A stretch of 9,476 nucleotides of DNA from Acidobacteriaceae bacterium (GCA_003156235.1 PMGP01000460.1:1-9476); one strand, 5' to 3'; numbered from the stretch's first letter, positions 1 through 6,710 are shown. Notes: generated from the sequence alone by a model not told the origin. Numbers and translations: made by a program.

Positions 1-2
1 TC

Positions 3-1067
3 CAGTGCACCACCTGCGGCGCATGTGAGTTTCAGTGCCCGGTGGGCATCGAGCACCTCCCCATCCTCATCGGCCTGCGCCGTGGCGCGGTCAACACCGG
101 GTCCTGGGCGGACGGCCAGGGCACTAAACTTTTTTTGGCACTAGAACACGGCTCGAACGCCCACGGCCTGCCCGCCTCCGAGCGCGATAAATTTATTGAG
201 AAGGCCGGCCTGCCCATCTTCGACGGCTCTCAGGAATACTGCCTCTGGCTGGGCTGCATGGGCGGCTATGATCCCAAGGGCCGCGAGATCATCGCCGACT
301 TCGCCCGCGTCATGAACTACCTCGGCGCGAGCTTCGGCGTCCTTCGCAAGGAAAAGTGCTGCGGCGACCCGGTCCGCCGCCTGGGCAACGATCTCGTCTT
401 CCAGCAGCTTGCCGAATCCAACCTCGAAGCCCTGGCCCAAACCAAAACCAAAAAAATCGTCTCCATCTGCCCGCACTGCGTCCGCACTATTCAGGAAGAC
501 TGGAAAGAGTACGGCGCGCCGCCCGCAGTCGAGCACCACAGTGAATTTTTAGCGCGGTTTGCTGACAAACTCCCCCGCCCAACCACCATTGCCGCTGTGA
601 ATACCGAGAGCTTTGTATCAGGGCATGACTTCAGTCATGCCGCAAGTGCCCCAAATCCAGAACGGGCTTTAGCCCCTGAAATACGCTCTTCGTCCGCAGA
701 CTCTCACCCCGTCCAGGAAAAAATCGTCTACCACGACCCCTGCTACCTGGGCCGCTATCGCAACGTCTACAAGCAGCCGCGCGCGGTGATCAAGCTGGCC
801 GGAAAGCTGGTCGAGGCCCCGCGCTCTCATGAACGCAGCTTCTGCTGCGGCGCCGGAGGCGGGCTGGTCTTCCTTGGCGAAGAGACGGGCGAGCGCGTCG
901 GCAAGGTGCGTGCCGCCGAGTTAGTCGCCACTGGAGCCACAACGGTGGCAACCGCCTGCCCCTTCTGCAACAGCATCTTCCGCGACGCGCTGGCGGAACA
1001 TGGCGAAGCCGCTCCGCAACTGCTCGACATTGCCCAGTTAACCGCGCGAGGATTGCCGAATAACTAA
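3..1067 (+). CDS. (Fe-S)-binding oxidoreductase with two CCG domains, FadF/EMO-like, 5' truncated
   Basis: This is the C-terminal part of an iron-sulfur oxidoreductase; the reading frame is open from base 3, so the N-terminus lies outside the window. The first codons give a ferredoxin-type motif, CTTCGACEFQCP (bases 6-41), a [4Fe-4S] site. Counting from the GTG at 42, a first CCG domain follows: Cys67/Cys72, CCG at 106-108, CPHC at 143-146. The second has DPC at 232-234, CCG at 268-270 and CPFC at 306-309. CCG domains bind non-cubane or [4Fe-4S] clusters in HdrB, GlpC and LctE/GlcF-type proteins. Directly upstream of etfB-etfA, this layout matches FadF/EMO, the proposed ETF:(mena)quinone oxidoreductase, whose N-terminus is a cytochrome-b-like membrane domain; that part cannot be seen here. 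The linker between the CCG domains (about residues 185-215) is encoded by a dispersed palindromic repeat. The GTG at 42 is internal, not a real start. Family call is strong; the electron acceptor is inferred. Confidence 0.9.
   Translation, partial: QCTTCGACEFQCPVGIEHLPILIGLRRGAVNTGSWADGQGTKLFLALEHGSNAHGLPASERDKFIEKAGLPIFDGSQEYCLWLGCMGGYDPKGREIIADFARVMNYLGASFGVLRKEKCCGDPVRRLGNDLVFQQLAESNLEALAQTKTKKIVSICPHCVRTIQEDWKEYGAPPAVEHHSEFLARFADKLPRPTTIAAVNTESFVSGHDFSHAASAPNPERALAPEIRSSSADSHPVQEKIVYHDPCYLGRYRNVYKQPRAVIKLAGKLVEAPRSHERSFCCGAGGGLVFLGEETGERVGKVRAAELVATGATTVATACPFCNSIFRDALAEHGEAAPQLLDIAQLTARGLPNN
595..685 (+). repeat. Dispersed palindromic repeat, copy A, inside a coding region
   Basis: The core CTTTGTATCAGGGCATGAC (611-629) recurs at 6580 and 7455 in non-coding DNA. 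The first palindrome is a perfect 9-bp stem (622-630 with 633-641) around TC. The second is GGGCT-TT-AGCCC (664-675). The distance from the CTTTGTATCA block to the second palindrome agrees within one base in the other copies. A weaker left match starts at the CTGT at 595. Here the element is read in frame without a stop, for example F-V-S-G-H-D-F-S-H-A from 612. It lies wholly in the linker between the two CCG domains. Confidence 0.8.
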
Positions 1068-1145
1068 ATGAATTTGGATTTCTGTTCCCAGCTCTTCATA
1101 ACAAGATCATGGGCACCCAGCTAAAATGAACATGAGACCAAAAAA

Positions 1146-1916
1146 ATGAAAATCATTGTCGCCATCAAACAAGTCCCGGAGCGCGATGCGCAAATCCGCA
1201 TCGACGCCGCCGGCAAATGGATTGAAGAATCCGGCCTCCAATACGCGCTCAACGAGTCCGACGCCTACGCCCTCGAAGAAGCCCTCCAACTCAAGGAGAA
1301 GCACGGCGGCGAGGTGGTCGTCCTCACCGCCGGTCCGGAGCGCGTCGGCCCCACCATCCGCGAGGCTTTGGCCAAGGGCGCGGACCGTGCCATCCACATC
1401 GACTGCGCCGACCTCAACAAACTCGACGCCCTCGGCGTGGCCCGCCTCCTGGCTGCCGCCGTCAAGCCCGAGAACCCCGACCTCGTGCTCACCGGCCTCC
1501 AGTCCGATGACCTCGGCCAGGGGCAGACCGGCGTCATCCTCGCCGAGTTGCTCAGCCTGCCCCACTCCACGCTCATTCTGCACGTCGACAAAACCGACGC
1601 TGGTCTCACCGTCAAGCGCGAGCTCGAAGAAGGCTGGTTCCAGACCATCGAGCTGCCCGCCCCCGCCGTGCTCACCATCCAGTCCGGCGGCAACAAGCTG
1701 CGCTACGCCACGCTGATGGGCATCAAGCGCGCCAAAACCAAGGAGGTGCGCGTGGTGACAGCGGCAGAGCTAGCCGTGGACGCTGCACCCGTCGTAGTGC
1801 TGGAGCGTGTCGCGCTGCCGCAAAAACAAAAATCAACTCAGATGCTCACCGGCTCTCCCAAAGAAGCTGCTGCGGCGCTGGTGGAAAAATTGAAGTTCGA
1901 AGCGAGGGTGCTATGA
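1146..1916 (+). CDS. etfB: Electron transfer flavoprotein subunit beta
   Basis: EtfB, 256 aa, the usual length (about 250-260). With EtfA it forms the soluble FAD- and AMP-containing electron carrier that accepts electrons from acyl-CoA and related dehydrogenases. The start MKIIVAIKQVPERDAQIRID is typical, with the VAIKQVP strand. The nucleotide-binding stretch GLQSDDLGQGQTG is at 117-129. Residues 156-177, from VKRELEEG to PAPAVLT, satisfy the PROSITE ETF-beta signature at every position. The ribosome binding site is weak: only GAG near 1134-1136, with an A-rich stretch before the ATG. The gene starts 78 bp after the Fe-S oxidoreductase and overlaps etfA by ATGA, so the three genes look like one operon. 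Whether this ETF bifurcates electrons cannot be decided by eye; the context favours the ordinary non-bifurcating type. Confidence 0.97.
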   Translation: MKIIVAIKQVPERDAQIRIDAAGKWIEESGLQYALNESDAYALEEALQLKEKHGGEVVVLTAGPERVGPTIREALAKGADRAIHIDCADLNKLDALGVARLLAAAVKPENPDLVLTGLQSDDLGQGQTGVILAELLSLPHSTLILHVDKTDAGLTVKRELEEGWFQTIELPAPAVLTIQSGGNKLRYATLMGIKRAKTKEVRVVTAAELAVDAAPVVVLERVALPQKQKSTQMLTGSPKEAAAALVEKLKFEARVL

Positions 1917-2881
1917 GCGGCATTTTAGTTGTGATCGAAGAGCGGGACGGCCATGTAAGCCGCGCCAGTTGGGAAGCCATCGCCGCCGGACAGAAGCTGG
2001 CCACGCTCGCTGGCCAGCCCATGAACGCCGTCGTCCTCGGCGCGAAGACCGAGCAGTCAGCCGCCGAGGTTGCCTCCAAGGCGCTCGCCAAAGTCGTCCG
2101 CATCGAGCACCCGCTGCTCGCAGCCTACACGGCAGACGGATTTACTCTTGCCTTGCAGCAATTTTTCGCTGCCGAAAAGCCAGATTACGTAGTTTTTCCC
2201 CACACCTATCAGGTCCGCGATTACACTCCCAAGCTCGCCACTCGTCTCGGCCAGGCGCTCATCGGCGACGTGACCGCCATCGCAGACGGCCCGGTCTTCA
2301 CGCGGCAACTGATGCAAGGGCGCCTCAATGGCTCTTATCGGCCCACCGGCAGCGGCCCCTGCTTTGTCTCGGTGCAGGCCGGAGCCTTTCGTGCCGACGA
2401 GGCGCAGTCCGGCAGTGCGCAGATCACCGTCTTTACGCCGGCAATCGAGCTGGCGCAGATTCGCACCCGGCCAAGCGAGCGTTTCCGCGGCGCGGCGCAG
2501 ACCGTGGACCTCGGTGCGGCGCAAAGAATCGTCGGCGTGGGCCGCGGCATCAAGGATGCCGCCAACCTTCCGCTGGTTCAGGAGCTGGCCACTGCTCTCG
2601 GCGCTGAGCTGGGCGCCTCCCGCCCCATCTGCGACTTCGGCTGGCTCGCCATGGAGCGCCAGATCGGCAGCTCCGGCCAGACTATCGCGCCCAAACTCTA
2701 CATCGCCCTGGGCATCTCCGGCGCCATCCAGCATCTGGTCGGCATCAAAGGCTCGCAGTGCGTGGTGGCCATCAACAAGGACCCCGACGCACCCATCTTC
2801 GAAGCCGCTGATTACGGCATTGTCGGCGACCTGATGGAAGTCGTCCCCGCCCTCACCGAGGCGGTCAAGGCGGCGCAGTAA
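1913..2881 (+). CDS. etfA: Electron transfer flavoprotein subunit alpha
   Basis: EtfA, 322 aa, normal length. It supplies most of the FAD site of the ETF heterodimer. The N-terminal Rossmann-like half (1-190) begins MSGILVVIEERDGHVSRASW. The C-terminal FAD domain carries SRPICDFGWL at 236-244 and QIGSSGQTIAPKLYIA at 250-265. Residues 262-288 match the PROSITE ETF-alpha signature fully (LYIA-GISGAIQH, then VVAIN). The ATG overlaps the etfB stop codon (ATGA at 1913-1916), implying translational coupling and matched stoichiometry. The gene ends 32 bp before the stop of the convergent hutI, next to a strong hairpin. With the upstream CCG-domain protein it would carry electrons from beta-oxidation or amino-acid acyl-CoA dehydrogenases to the respiratory chain; that role is inferred from context. 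Confidence 0.97.
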   Translation: MSGILVVIEERDGHVSRASWEAIAAGQKLATLAGQPMNAVVLGAKTEQSAAEVASKALAKVVRIEHPLLAAYTADGFTLALQQFFAAEKPDYVVFPHTYQVRDYTPKLATRLGQALIGDVTAIADGPVFTRQLMQGRLNGSYRPTGSGPCFVSVQAGAFRADEAQSGSAQITVFTPAIELAQIRTRPSERFRGAAQTVDLGAAQRIVGVGRGIKDAANLPLVQELATALGAELGASRPICDFGWLAMERQIGSSGQTIAPKLYIALGISGAIQHLVGIKGSQCVVAINKDPDAPIFEAADYGIVGDLMEVVPALTEAVKAAQ

Positions 2882-2890
2882 TATCTTCTG

Positions 2891-2919
2891 GGCTGATGGA
2901 AGCAGACTCTCCGTCAGCC
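2891..2919. terminator. Hairpin between convergent etfA and hutI, possible bidirectional terminator
   Basis: GGCTGATGGA (2891-2900) pairs with TCCGTCAGCC (2910-2919) across a 9-nt loop. The stem has 10 bp with a single G-T wobble. It begins 10 bp after the etfA stop, and its right arm contains the hutI stop codon (complement of 2914-2916). Neither strand has a clear T-run after the stem, so it is not a textbook intrinsic terminator. It may block read-through or protect the 3' ends of both transcripts. Confidence 0.5.
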
Positions 2920-4167
2920 TGCCCCCACTTCCCTTCCCGCAATAAAAACCCGCGGCCGCACCGGCGCCGCAATGAAGTAGGCCAGTTCGCGATAATCGCT
3001 GAACTCGTGAATCAGAAAGTCGGCTTGTTTGCCGCTTTCCAGCGACCCCACCCGCTCGCCAAGGCCCAGACTCCAGGCCGCGTTGATGGTGGCCGCGGCA
3101 AGCGCCTCGGCGGGCAACAATTTCATCTCCAGGCAAGCCAGCGACATCACGAACGGCATCGACGCAATCGGCGACGAGCCGGGATTGAAGTCCGTAGCCA
3201 CCACAATCGCCAGTCCCATCTCCACCATCGCGCGCGCTGGCGGATATTGTGCCCGCCCCAGCGCAAAAACCGATCCCGGCAGCAGAACCGGCTGCACCCC
3301 GGCCGCTCGCAGTTGCCGCATCGTCTCTTCGCTCACCATCTCCAGATGGTCGGCCGTCACCGCGCCCAGCTCGGTGGCCAGTGCCGCTCCCGTGCCAGCC
3401 CGGAACTGCTCGGCATGAACCCTCAATCGCAATCCATGCCGCCGCGCCGCCGCGAGCACCGTGCGTGTCTCGTCTTCGGTAAACGCGCAATCGTCGCAAA
3501 AAGCATCGCAATAGTGCGCCAGCCCCGCAGCCGCAACCTCGGGAATCAACTCCTCCGCGATCCAGCGCACGTACTCCGCGCGCCGCTCTGCAAACTCCGG
3601 CGGAACCGTGTGCGCCGCCAGCAGCGTGGGCACAATCGTCGCCGGTCCCTCCTCATTGAGCCGCTTCATCACGCGCAGCATCTTCAACTCCGTCGCGCGC
3701 TCCAGCCCGTAGCCCGATTTCGCCTCCATCGTCGTCGTGCCCGCCCGCACCATCCAGTCGCGATGCCTGCGCGACTCCGCCAGCAGCTCATCCTCAGTAG
3801 CCGCGCGGGTCATCGCCACCGTGCGCAGAATCCCTCCGCCCGCCGCCGCAATCTCCTGATACGACGCCCCCTCAATCCGCTGTTCAAACTCCGCCGCGCG
3901 ATTCCCCGCAAAAACCAAGTGCGTATGCGCATCCACAAATCCCGGCGTCACGCAGCAGCCCCCTGCGTCGATCACTGCGGCGTGCGGAGGAATTCTACTC
4001 CTGAGTTCAGAGTATGGTCCAGTGGCAATGACGCGGCCTTCTTCGATGAGCAGCGCCGCTTTCTCCATCAGCCCCAGTTCGCGCAACTCCGCGCCCACGC
4101 GCGCACGCTTGGGCCCAGCCAGCGTCACTAGTTGCCCGATGTTGACGACCGCGAGAACCTCGCCCAT
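2914..4167 (-). CDS. hutI: Imidazolonepropionase
   Basis: HutI hydrolyses 4-imidazolone-5-propanoate to N-formimino-L-glutamate, the third step of histidine degradation. It is a cytoplasmic metal-dependent amidohydrolase. With the start chosen here it is 417 aa, the family's usual size. The metal ligands are visible: DAHTH (His81, His83), HAEQF (His251) and ATDFNPG (Asp326). Family blocks FAGNRAAEFEQR (87-98), SYQEIAAAGGGI (102-113), EAKSGYGL (148-155) and TADHLE (271-276) are also present. The frame stays open to an ATG at 4218, but the ATG at 4167 is preferred: AAGAAAGG lies 5 nt upstream, and the extra 17 residues (FFDFAFFNYSRK...) come from the intergenic repeat region and do not resemble the family. 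It lies downstream of hutU on the same strand, 140 bp away. Confidence 0.95.
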   Translation of the reverse strand: MGEVLAVVNIGQLVTLAGPKRARVGAELRELGLMEKAALLIEEGRVIATGPYSELRSRIPPHAAVIDAGGCCVTPGFVDAHTHLVFAGNRAAEFEQRIEGASYQEIAAAGGGILRTVAMTRAATEDELLAESRRHRDWMVRAGTTTMEAKSGYGLERATELKMLRVMKRLNEEGPATIVPTLLAAHTVPPEFAERRAEYVRWIAEELIPEVAAAGLAHYCDAFCDDCAFTEDETRTVLAAARRHGLRLRVHAEQFRAGTGAALATELGAVTADHLEMVSEETMRQLRAAGVQPVLLPGSVFALGRAQYPPARAMVEMGLAIVVATDFNPGSSPIASMPFVMSLACLEMKLLPAEALAAATINAAWSLGLGERVGSLESGKQADFLIHEFSDYRELAYFIAAPVRPRVFIAGREVGAG

Positions 4168-4307
4168 TGCTACCTTTCTTGAATAGTTGAAAAACGCAAA
4201 ATCAAAAAATGCTCTCATCCTGAGCGAAGTCTGGCGCGTTCTTTGCGCAAGACGGAGTCGAAAGCCTGCCCTGAGCTTGCCGAAGGGGACCTGCGGTTGT
4301 TTCCTCC
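4168..4307 (-). other. hutU-hutI spacer with repeat-like sequence and a weak attenuator-like hairpin
   Basis: This spacer is unusually long for two hut genes in one operon. Read on the minus strand it holds CCTTCGGCAAGCTCAGGG and, further on, ACTTCGCTCAGGATGAG, two related CTTCG...GCTCAGG units of a kind often dispersed in environmental bacterial genomes. TTGCGCAA (4242-4249) is an 8-bp palindrome. After the second unit, GCTC-AGGATGA-GAGC (4225-4211) is followed by A and six T (4209-4204): a four-base-pair stem plus T-run that could be a weak terminator. GGAGGAA immediately after the hutU stop has no start codon nearby. The hutI ribosome binding site AAGAAAGG is at 4180-4173. Confidence 0.4.
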
Positions 4308-6038
4308 TTAATTCTCCGCCATGGGAATCCGAATCCCGCGCTCCCGCGCGGTCCGCTGCGCCAACTCGTAGCCCGCATCGGCGTGCCGCGCCACGCCCAG
4401 CCCCGGATCGTTGTTCAGCACCCGCGCAATCTTTCGCGCCGCCATCTCCGTCCCGTCAGCCACCGTCACCTGCCCCGCGTGCAGCGAGTAGCCCATCCCC
4501 ACGCCGCCGCCATGATGAAAGCTCACCCACGTCGCGCCCGACGCCGTATTCAGCAGCGCATTCAGTATCGGCCAGTCCGCCACCGCGTCCGACCCATCCA
4601 GCATCTTTTCCGTCTCGCGATAAGGGCTGGCTACCGAGCCCGCGTCCAGGTGGTCGCGCCCAATCGCCACCGGCGCCGAAATCTCGCCCTTGCGCACCAG
4701 CTCGTTAATCGCGAGGCCCATCTTGGCCCGCTCTCCGTAACCCAGCCAGCAGATGCGCGCCGGCAGCCCCTGAAAAGCAAACCGCCCGCGCACCAGCCGC
4801 AACCACCGCGTCAAAATCTCGTTCTCCGGAAACAGCTCCAGCGCCAGCTCGTCGGTGCGAGCAATGTCCTTCGCATCGCCCGACAGCGCCACCCAGCGAA
4901 ACGGCCCCGTCCCCGTGCAGAACAGCGGACGAATATATTCCGGCACAAATCCCGGAATCCGGAAAGCCTCCACGCACCCCGCGTCAAACGCAAACCGCCG
5001 AATGTTGTTGCCGTAATCAAATGCGATAGCCCCGTCCCGCTGCAAATTGAGCATCGCGTCCACATGAATCACCATCGAAGCCGTCGACCGCCGCACGTAG
5101 TCAATCGGATCGTGCCGCCGCAGCTCCGCGGCCTCGGCCAGCGTCACTCCCTGAGGGACATAACCATTCAGCGGATCGTGCGCGCTGGTCTGGTCCGTCA
5201 CCACGTCCACCTTCACCTTGCGCCGCACAATCTCCGGCAGCACGTCCGCGCAGTTGCCTACCAGCCCCACGCTCAGCGCCCGTCCCTCGCGCACTGCCAC
5301 CTCGCACAGCCGCAGTGCCTCGTCCAGATCATCCGTCACCATGTCGCAATAGCGCGTCTCCACTCGCCGCTCAATCCGGCTGCGGTCCACGTCGATGGCC
5401 AGCGCCACGCCGCCATTCAGCGTCACGCTCAGCGGCTGCGCTCCGCCCATGCCGCCCACGCCGCCCGTCACCACCAGCTTGCCCCGCAGCGAGCCACTCC
5501 CGCCCGAACCGGAATCGCCCGGCTTGGCAAAATGCTTTTCCGCCAGCGCCGCAAATGTCTGAAATGTCCCCTGCAAAATCCCCTGCGTCCCGATATAAAT
5601 CCAGCTCCCCGCCGTCATCTGCCCATACATCATCAGGCCCTTGCGGTCCAGCTCGTTGAAGTGCTCCCAATTGGCCCACTTGCCCACCAGGTTGGAGTTA
5701 GCAATCAGCACTCGTGGCGCACCCTCGTGCGTCGGAAACACCGCTACTGGTTTTCCGCTCTGCACCAGCAGCGTCTCGTCGCTCTCCAGCCGCTCCAGCT
5801 CGCGCACAATCGCATGAAAGCACTCCCAGTTCCGCGCCGCCTTGCCAATCCCGCCATAGACCACCAGATCCTGTGGCCGCTCGGCCACCTCCGGATCGAG
5901 ATTGTTCATCAGGCAGCGCAGCGCCGCCTCCTGCTGCCATCCCTTGCAGCTCAATGTGTTTCCCCGCGCCGCCCGAATCGTAATTGCCCCAACCGTCATA
6001 CTCGCCCCCACCCGCAAATCCTTCCAACCAACGAGCAT
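4308..6038 (-). CDS. hutU: Urocanate hydratase
   Basis: Urocanase converts urocanate to 4-imidazolone-5-propanoate, using tightly bound NAD+ as electrophile; it is the second step of histidine degradation and feeds HutI. The protein is 576 aa against about 550-560 usually. Visible blocks: LSCKGWQQEAALR (29-41), NNLDPEVAE (45-53), YGGIGKAARNWE (61-72), YGQMTAGSWIYIG (138-150), the NAD loop VTGGVGGMGGAQPL (190-203), and the active-site signature FQGLPARICWLGYGER (422-437) with catalytic Cys430. Two starts compete. ATG at 6038 has GGAGG 6 nt upstream and is used here. ATG at 5999 gives MTVGAITIRAARG, aligning better with known N-termini, but has a poorer ribosome binding site. A Gly/Ser-rich stretch (172-184) just before the NAD loop looks like a family-atypical insertion. 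hutH is not in the window. Confidence 0.96.
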   Translation of the reverse strand: MLVGWKDLRVGASMTVGAITIRAARGNTLSCKGWQQEAALRCLMNNLDPEVAERPQDLVVYGGIGKAARNWECFHAIVRELERLESDETLLVQSGKPVAVFPTHEGAPRVLIANSNLVGKWANWEHFNELDRKGLMMYGQMTAGSWIYIGTQGILQGTFQTFAALAEKHFAKPGDSGSGGSGSLRGKLVVTGGVGGMGGAQPLSVTLNGGVALAIDVDRSRIERRVETRYCDMVTDDLDEALRLCEVAVREGRALSVGLVGNCADVLPEIVRRKVKVDVVTDQTSAHDPLNGYVPQGVTLAEAAELRRHDPIDYVRRSTASMVIHVDAMLNLQRDGAIAFDYGNNIRRFAFDAGCVEAFRIPGFVPEYIRPLFCTGTGPFRWVALSGDAKDIARTDELALELFPENEILTRWLRLVRGRFAFQGLPARICWLGYGERAKMGLAINELVRKGEISAPVAIGRDHLDAGSVASPYRETEKMLDGSDAVADWPILNALLNTASGATWVSFHHGGGVGMGYSLHAGQVTVADGTEMAARKIARVLNNDPGLGVARHADAGYELAQRTARERGIRIPMAEN

Positions 6039-6086
6039 ACCGCGCCTCCCTCCCCGCAGCCAATGCGCGCCGCCGCAAAATCATGA

Positions 6087-6116
6087 TTGACGCCGGTAAC
6101 TTGTATGCGCTACTCT
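6087..6116 (+). promoter_or_regulatory. Candidate promoter for the DUF1161 gene
   Basis: TTGACG (6087-6092) matches the -35 consensus at five of six positions. TACTCT (6111-6116) is a poor -10 at an 18-bp spacing. It lies in the 121-bp divergent gap between hutU and the DUF1161 gene, 44 bp before the ATG at 6160. This is a weak call from consensus only. No convincing hutU promoter was found in the same gap on the other strand. Confidence 0.25.
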
Positions 6117-6159
6117 TAGCCTCAAATTTTCCTAACACCTAATCCAAGGAGATTGCACT

Positions 6160-6465
6160 ATGAAAATCGTAGCGTCCGTTGTCATCTTGGCCTTCGCGTC
6201 GGTGTTGGCTTACGCCCAGGGGCCAAAGTCCTGTGAGGAGTTGAAGTCCGAGATCGCCAAAAAGGTGGAAGCCAACGGCGCCAAGACATACACGCTGGAA
6301 ATCGTGGCCAAGGACAAAGAAGCCGAAGGCAAGCAGGTCGGCAGTTGTGAGAACGGGACAAAGAAAATCATGTACCTCAGAACCTCGCCTCCGCCGGCAG
6401 CCGCCCCCGCGCCCAAACCAGCGGCCCAGCCAACCAAGCCGGCCCACACACCCAAAAAGCCCTGA
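6160..6465 (+). CDS. Secreted DUF1161 family protein with Pro/Ala-rich tail
   Basis: A 101-aa exported protein of unknown function. Residues 1-19 form a signal peptide (MKIVASVVILAFASVLAYA), with likely cleavage after AYA. Residues 23-74 resemble DUF1161: KSCEELKSEIAKKVEANG, then YTLEIVA, then VGSCENGTKKIMYLR. Cys25 and Cys63 sit at the conserved family positions and could form a disulfide in the periplasm. DUF1161 proteins usually end soon after the KKI.Y.R block. Here a tail of about 27 residues follows, rich in Pro, Ala and Lys (PPPAAAPAPKPAAQPTKPA), probably extended and perhaps envelope-associated. The start is well supported: AAGGAG at 6146-6151, 8 nt before the ATG. The gene stands alone, divergent from hutU and followed by a palindromic element. 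No function is known to me for the family. Confidence 0.85.
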   Translation: MKIVASVVILAFASVLAYAQGPKSCEELKSEIAKKVEANGAKTYTLEIVAKDKEAEGKQVGSCENGTKKIMYLRTSPPPAAAPAPKPAAQPTKPAHTPKKP

Positions 6466-6476
6466 TCGTCACAACT

Positions 6477-6563
6477 TCGTTGGGTGCCCCAGGTCCGGGG
6501 TCCCCACGGACAGGTCTTCATCCGTGGGGTGGAAATCCGGATTTTCGGACCTGGGATACCACG
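6477..6563. repeat. Nested palindromic element, three stacked inverted repeats
   Basis: Begins 12 bp after the DUF1161 stop. The outer arms CCCAGGTCCG (6488-6497) and CGGACCTGGG (6546-6555) pair perfectly over 10 bp. Inside, CCCCACGGA (6502-6510) and TCCGTGGGG (6521-6529) form a perfect 9-bp stem with a 10-nt loop. AAATCCGGATTT (6533-6544) is a perfect 12-bp palindrome between the inner and outer right arms. The whole folds as a branched, cruciform-like structure and is not followed by a T-run. It resembles short dispersed GGTGCCCCA-type intergenic repeats I associate with acidobacterial genomes; that association is from memory. It could also act as a 3' stabiliser or terminator for DUF1161. 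Confidence 0.65.
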
Positions 6564-6567
6564 AATT

Positions 6568-6663
6568 CTGTCGTTCCAGCTTTGTATCAGAGCACGACTT
6601 GAATCGTGCCGTAAATGCAACAGTATTAACACTGGGCTTCAACTCCAAGAGCTATACTGTTCC
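6568..6663 (+). repeat. Dispersed palindromic repeat, copy B (degenerate)
   Basis: CTTTGTATCAGAGCACGACTT (6580-6600) matches the core of copies A and C. The first palindrome is reduced to six pairs (6592-6597 with 6604-6609), and the second is decayed (CTGGGCTTCAACTCC near 6632-6646). An additional inverted repeat, AACAGTAT (6619-6626) with ATACTGTT (6654-6661), is not present in the other copies. TATACT at 6653-6658 within it is a possible -10 for the next gene, but no well-spaced -35 was found. The copy lies immediately after the nested palindromic element, so two unrelated repeats sit side by side. Confidence 0.65.
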
Positions 6664-6710
6664 GTGCCGGGAAGTAGAGGCAAATTCGCGCAGGAAAGGG
6701 ATACAAAATT

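Noticed and set aside
129..136. Run of seven T in the Fe-S gene, considered as a frameshift site
   Set aside because: The reading frame is continuous through it and matches the family on both sides; no evidence for slippage.
2057..3511. A 484-codon minus-strand frame across etfA and the end of hutI
   Set aside because: It is antisense to etfA and out of frame with hutI, has low-complexity Gly/Arg/Ala composition, and contains no recognisable domain.
2896..6086. Long open frames on the + strand opposite hutI (411 codons) and hutU (567 codons)
   Set aside because: They are Arg/His/Pro-rich shadows caused by high GC at third codon positions; the minus-strand frames carry full HutI and HutU motifs.
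6653..6658. TATACT as a -10 for the small membrane-protein pair
   Set aside because: The best -35-like hexamer, TTAACA (6626-6631), is 21 bp away, too far for a normal promoter; kept only as a remark.
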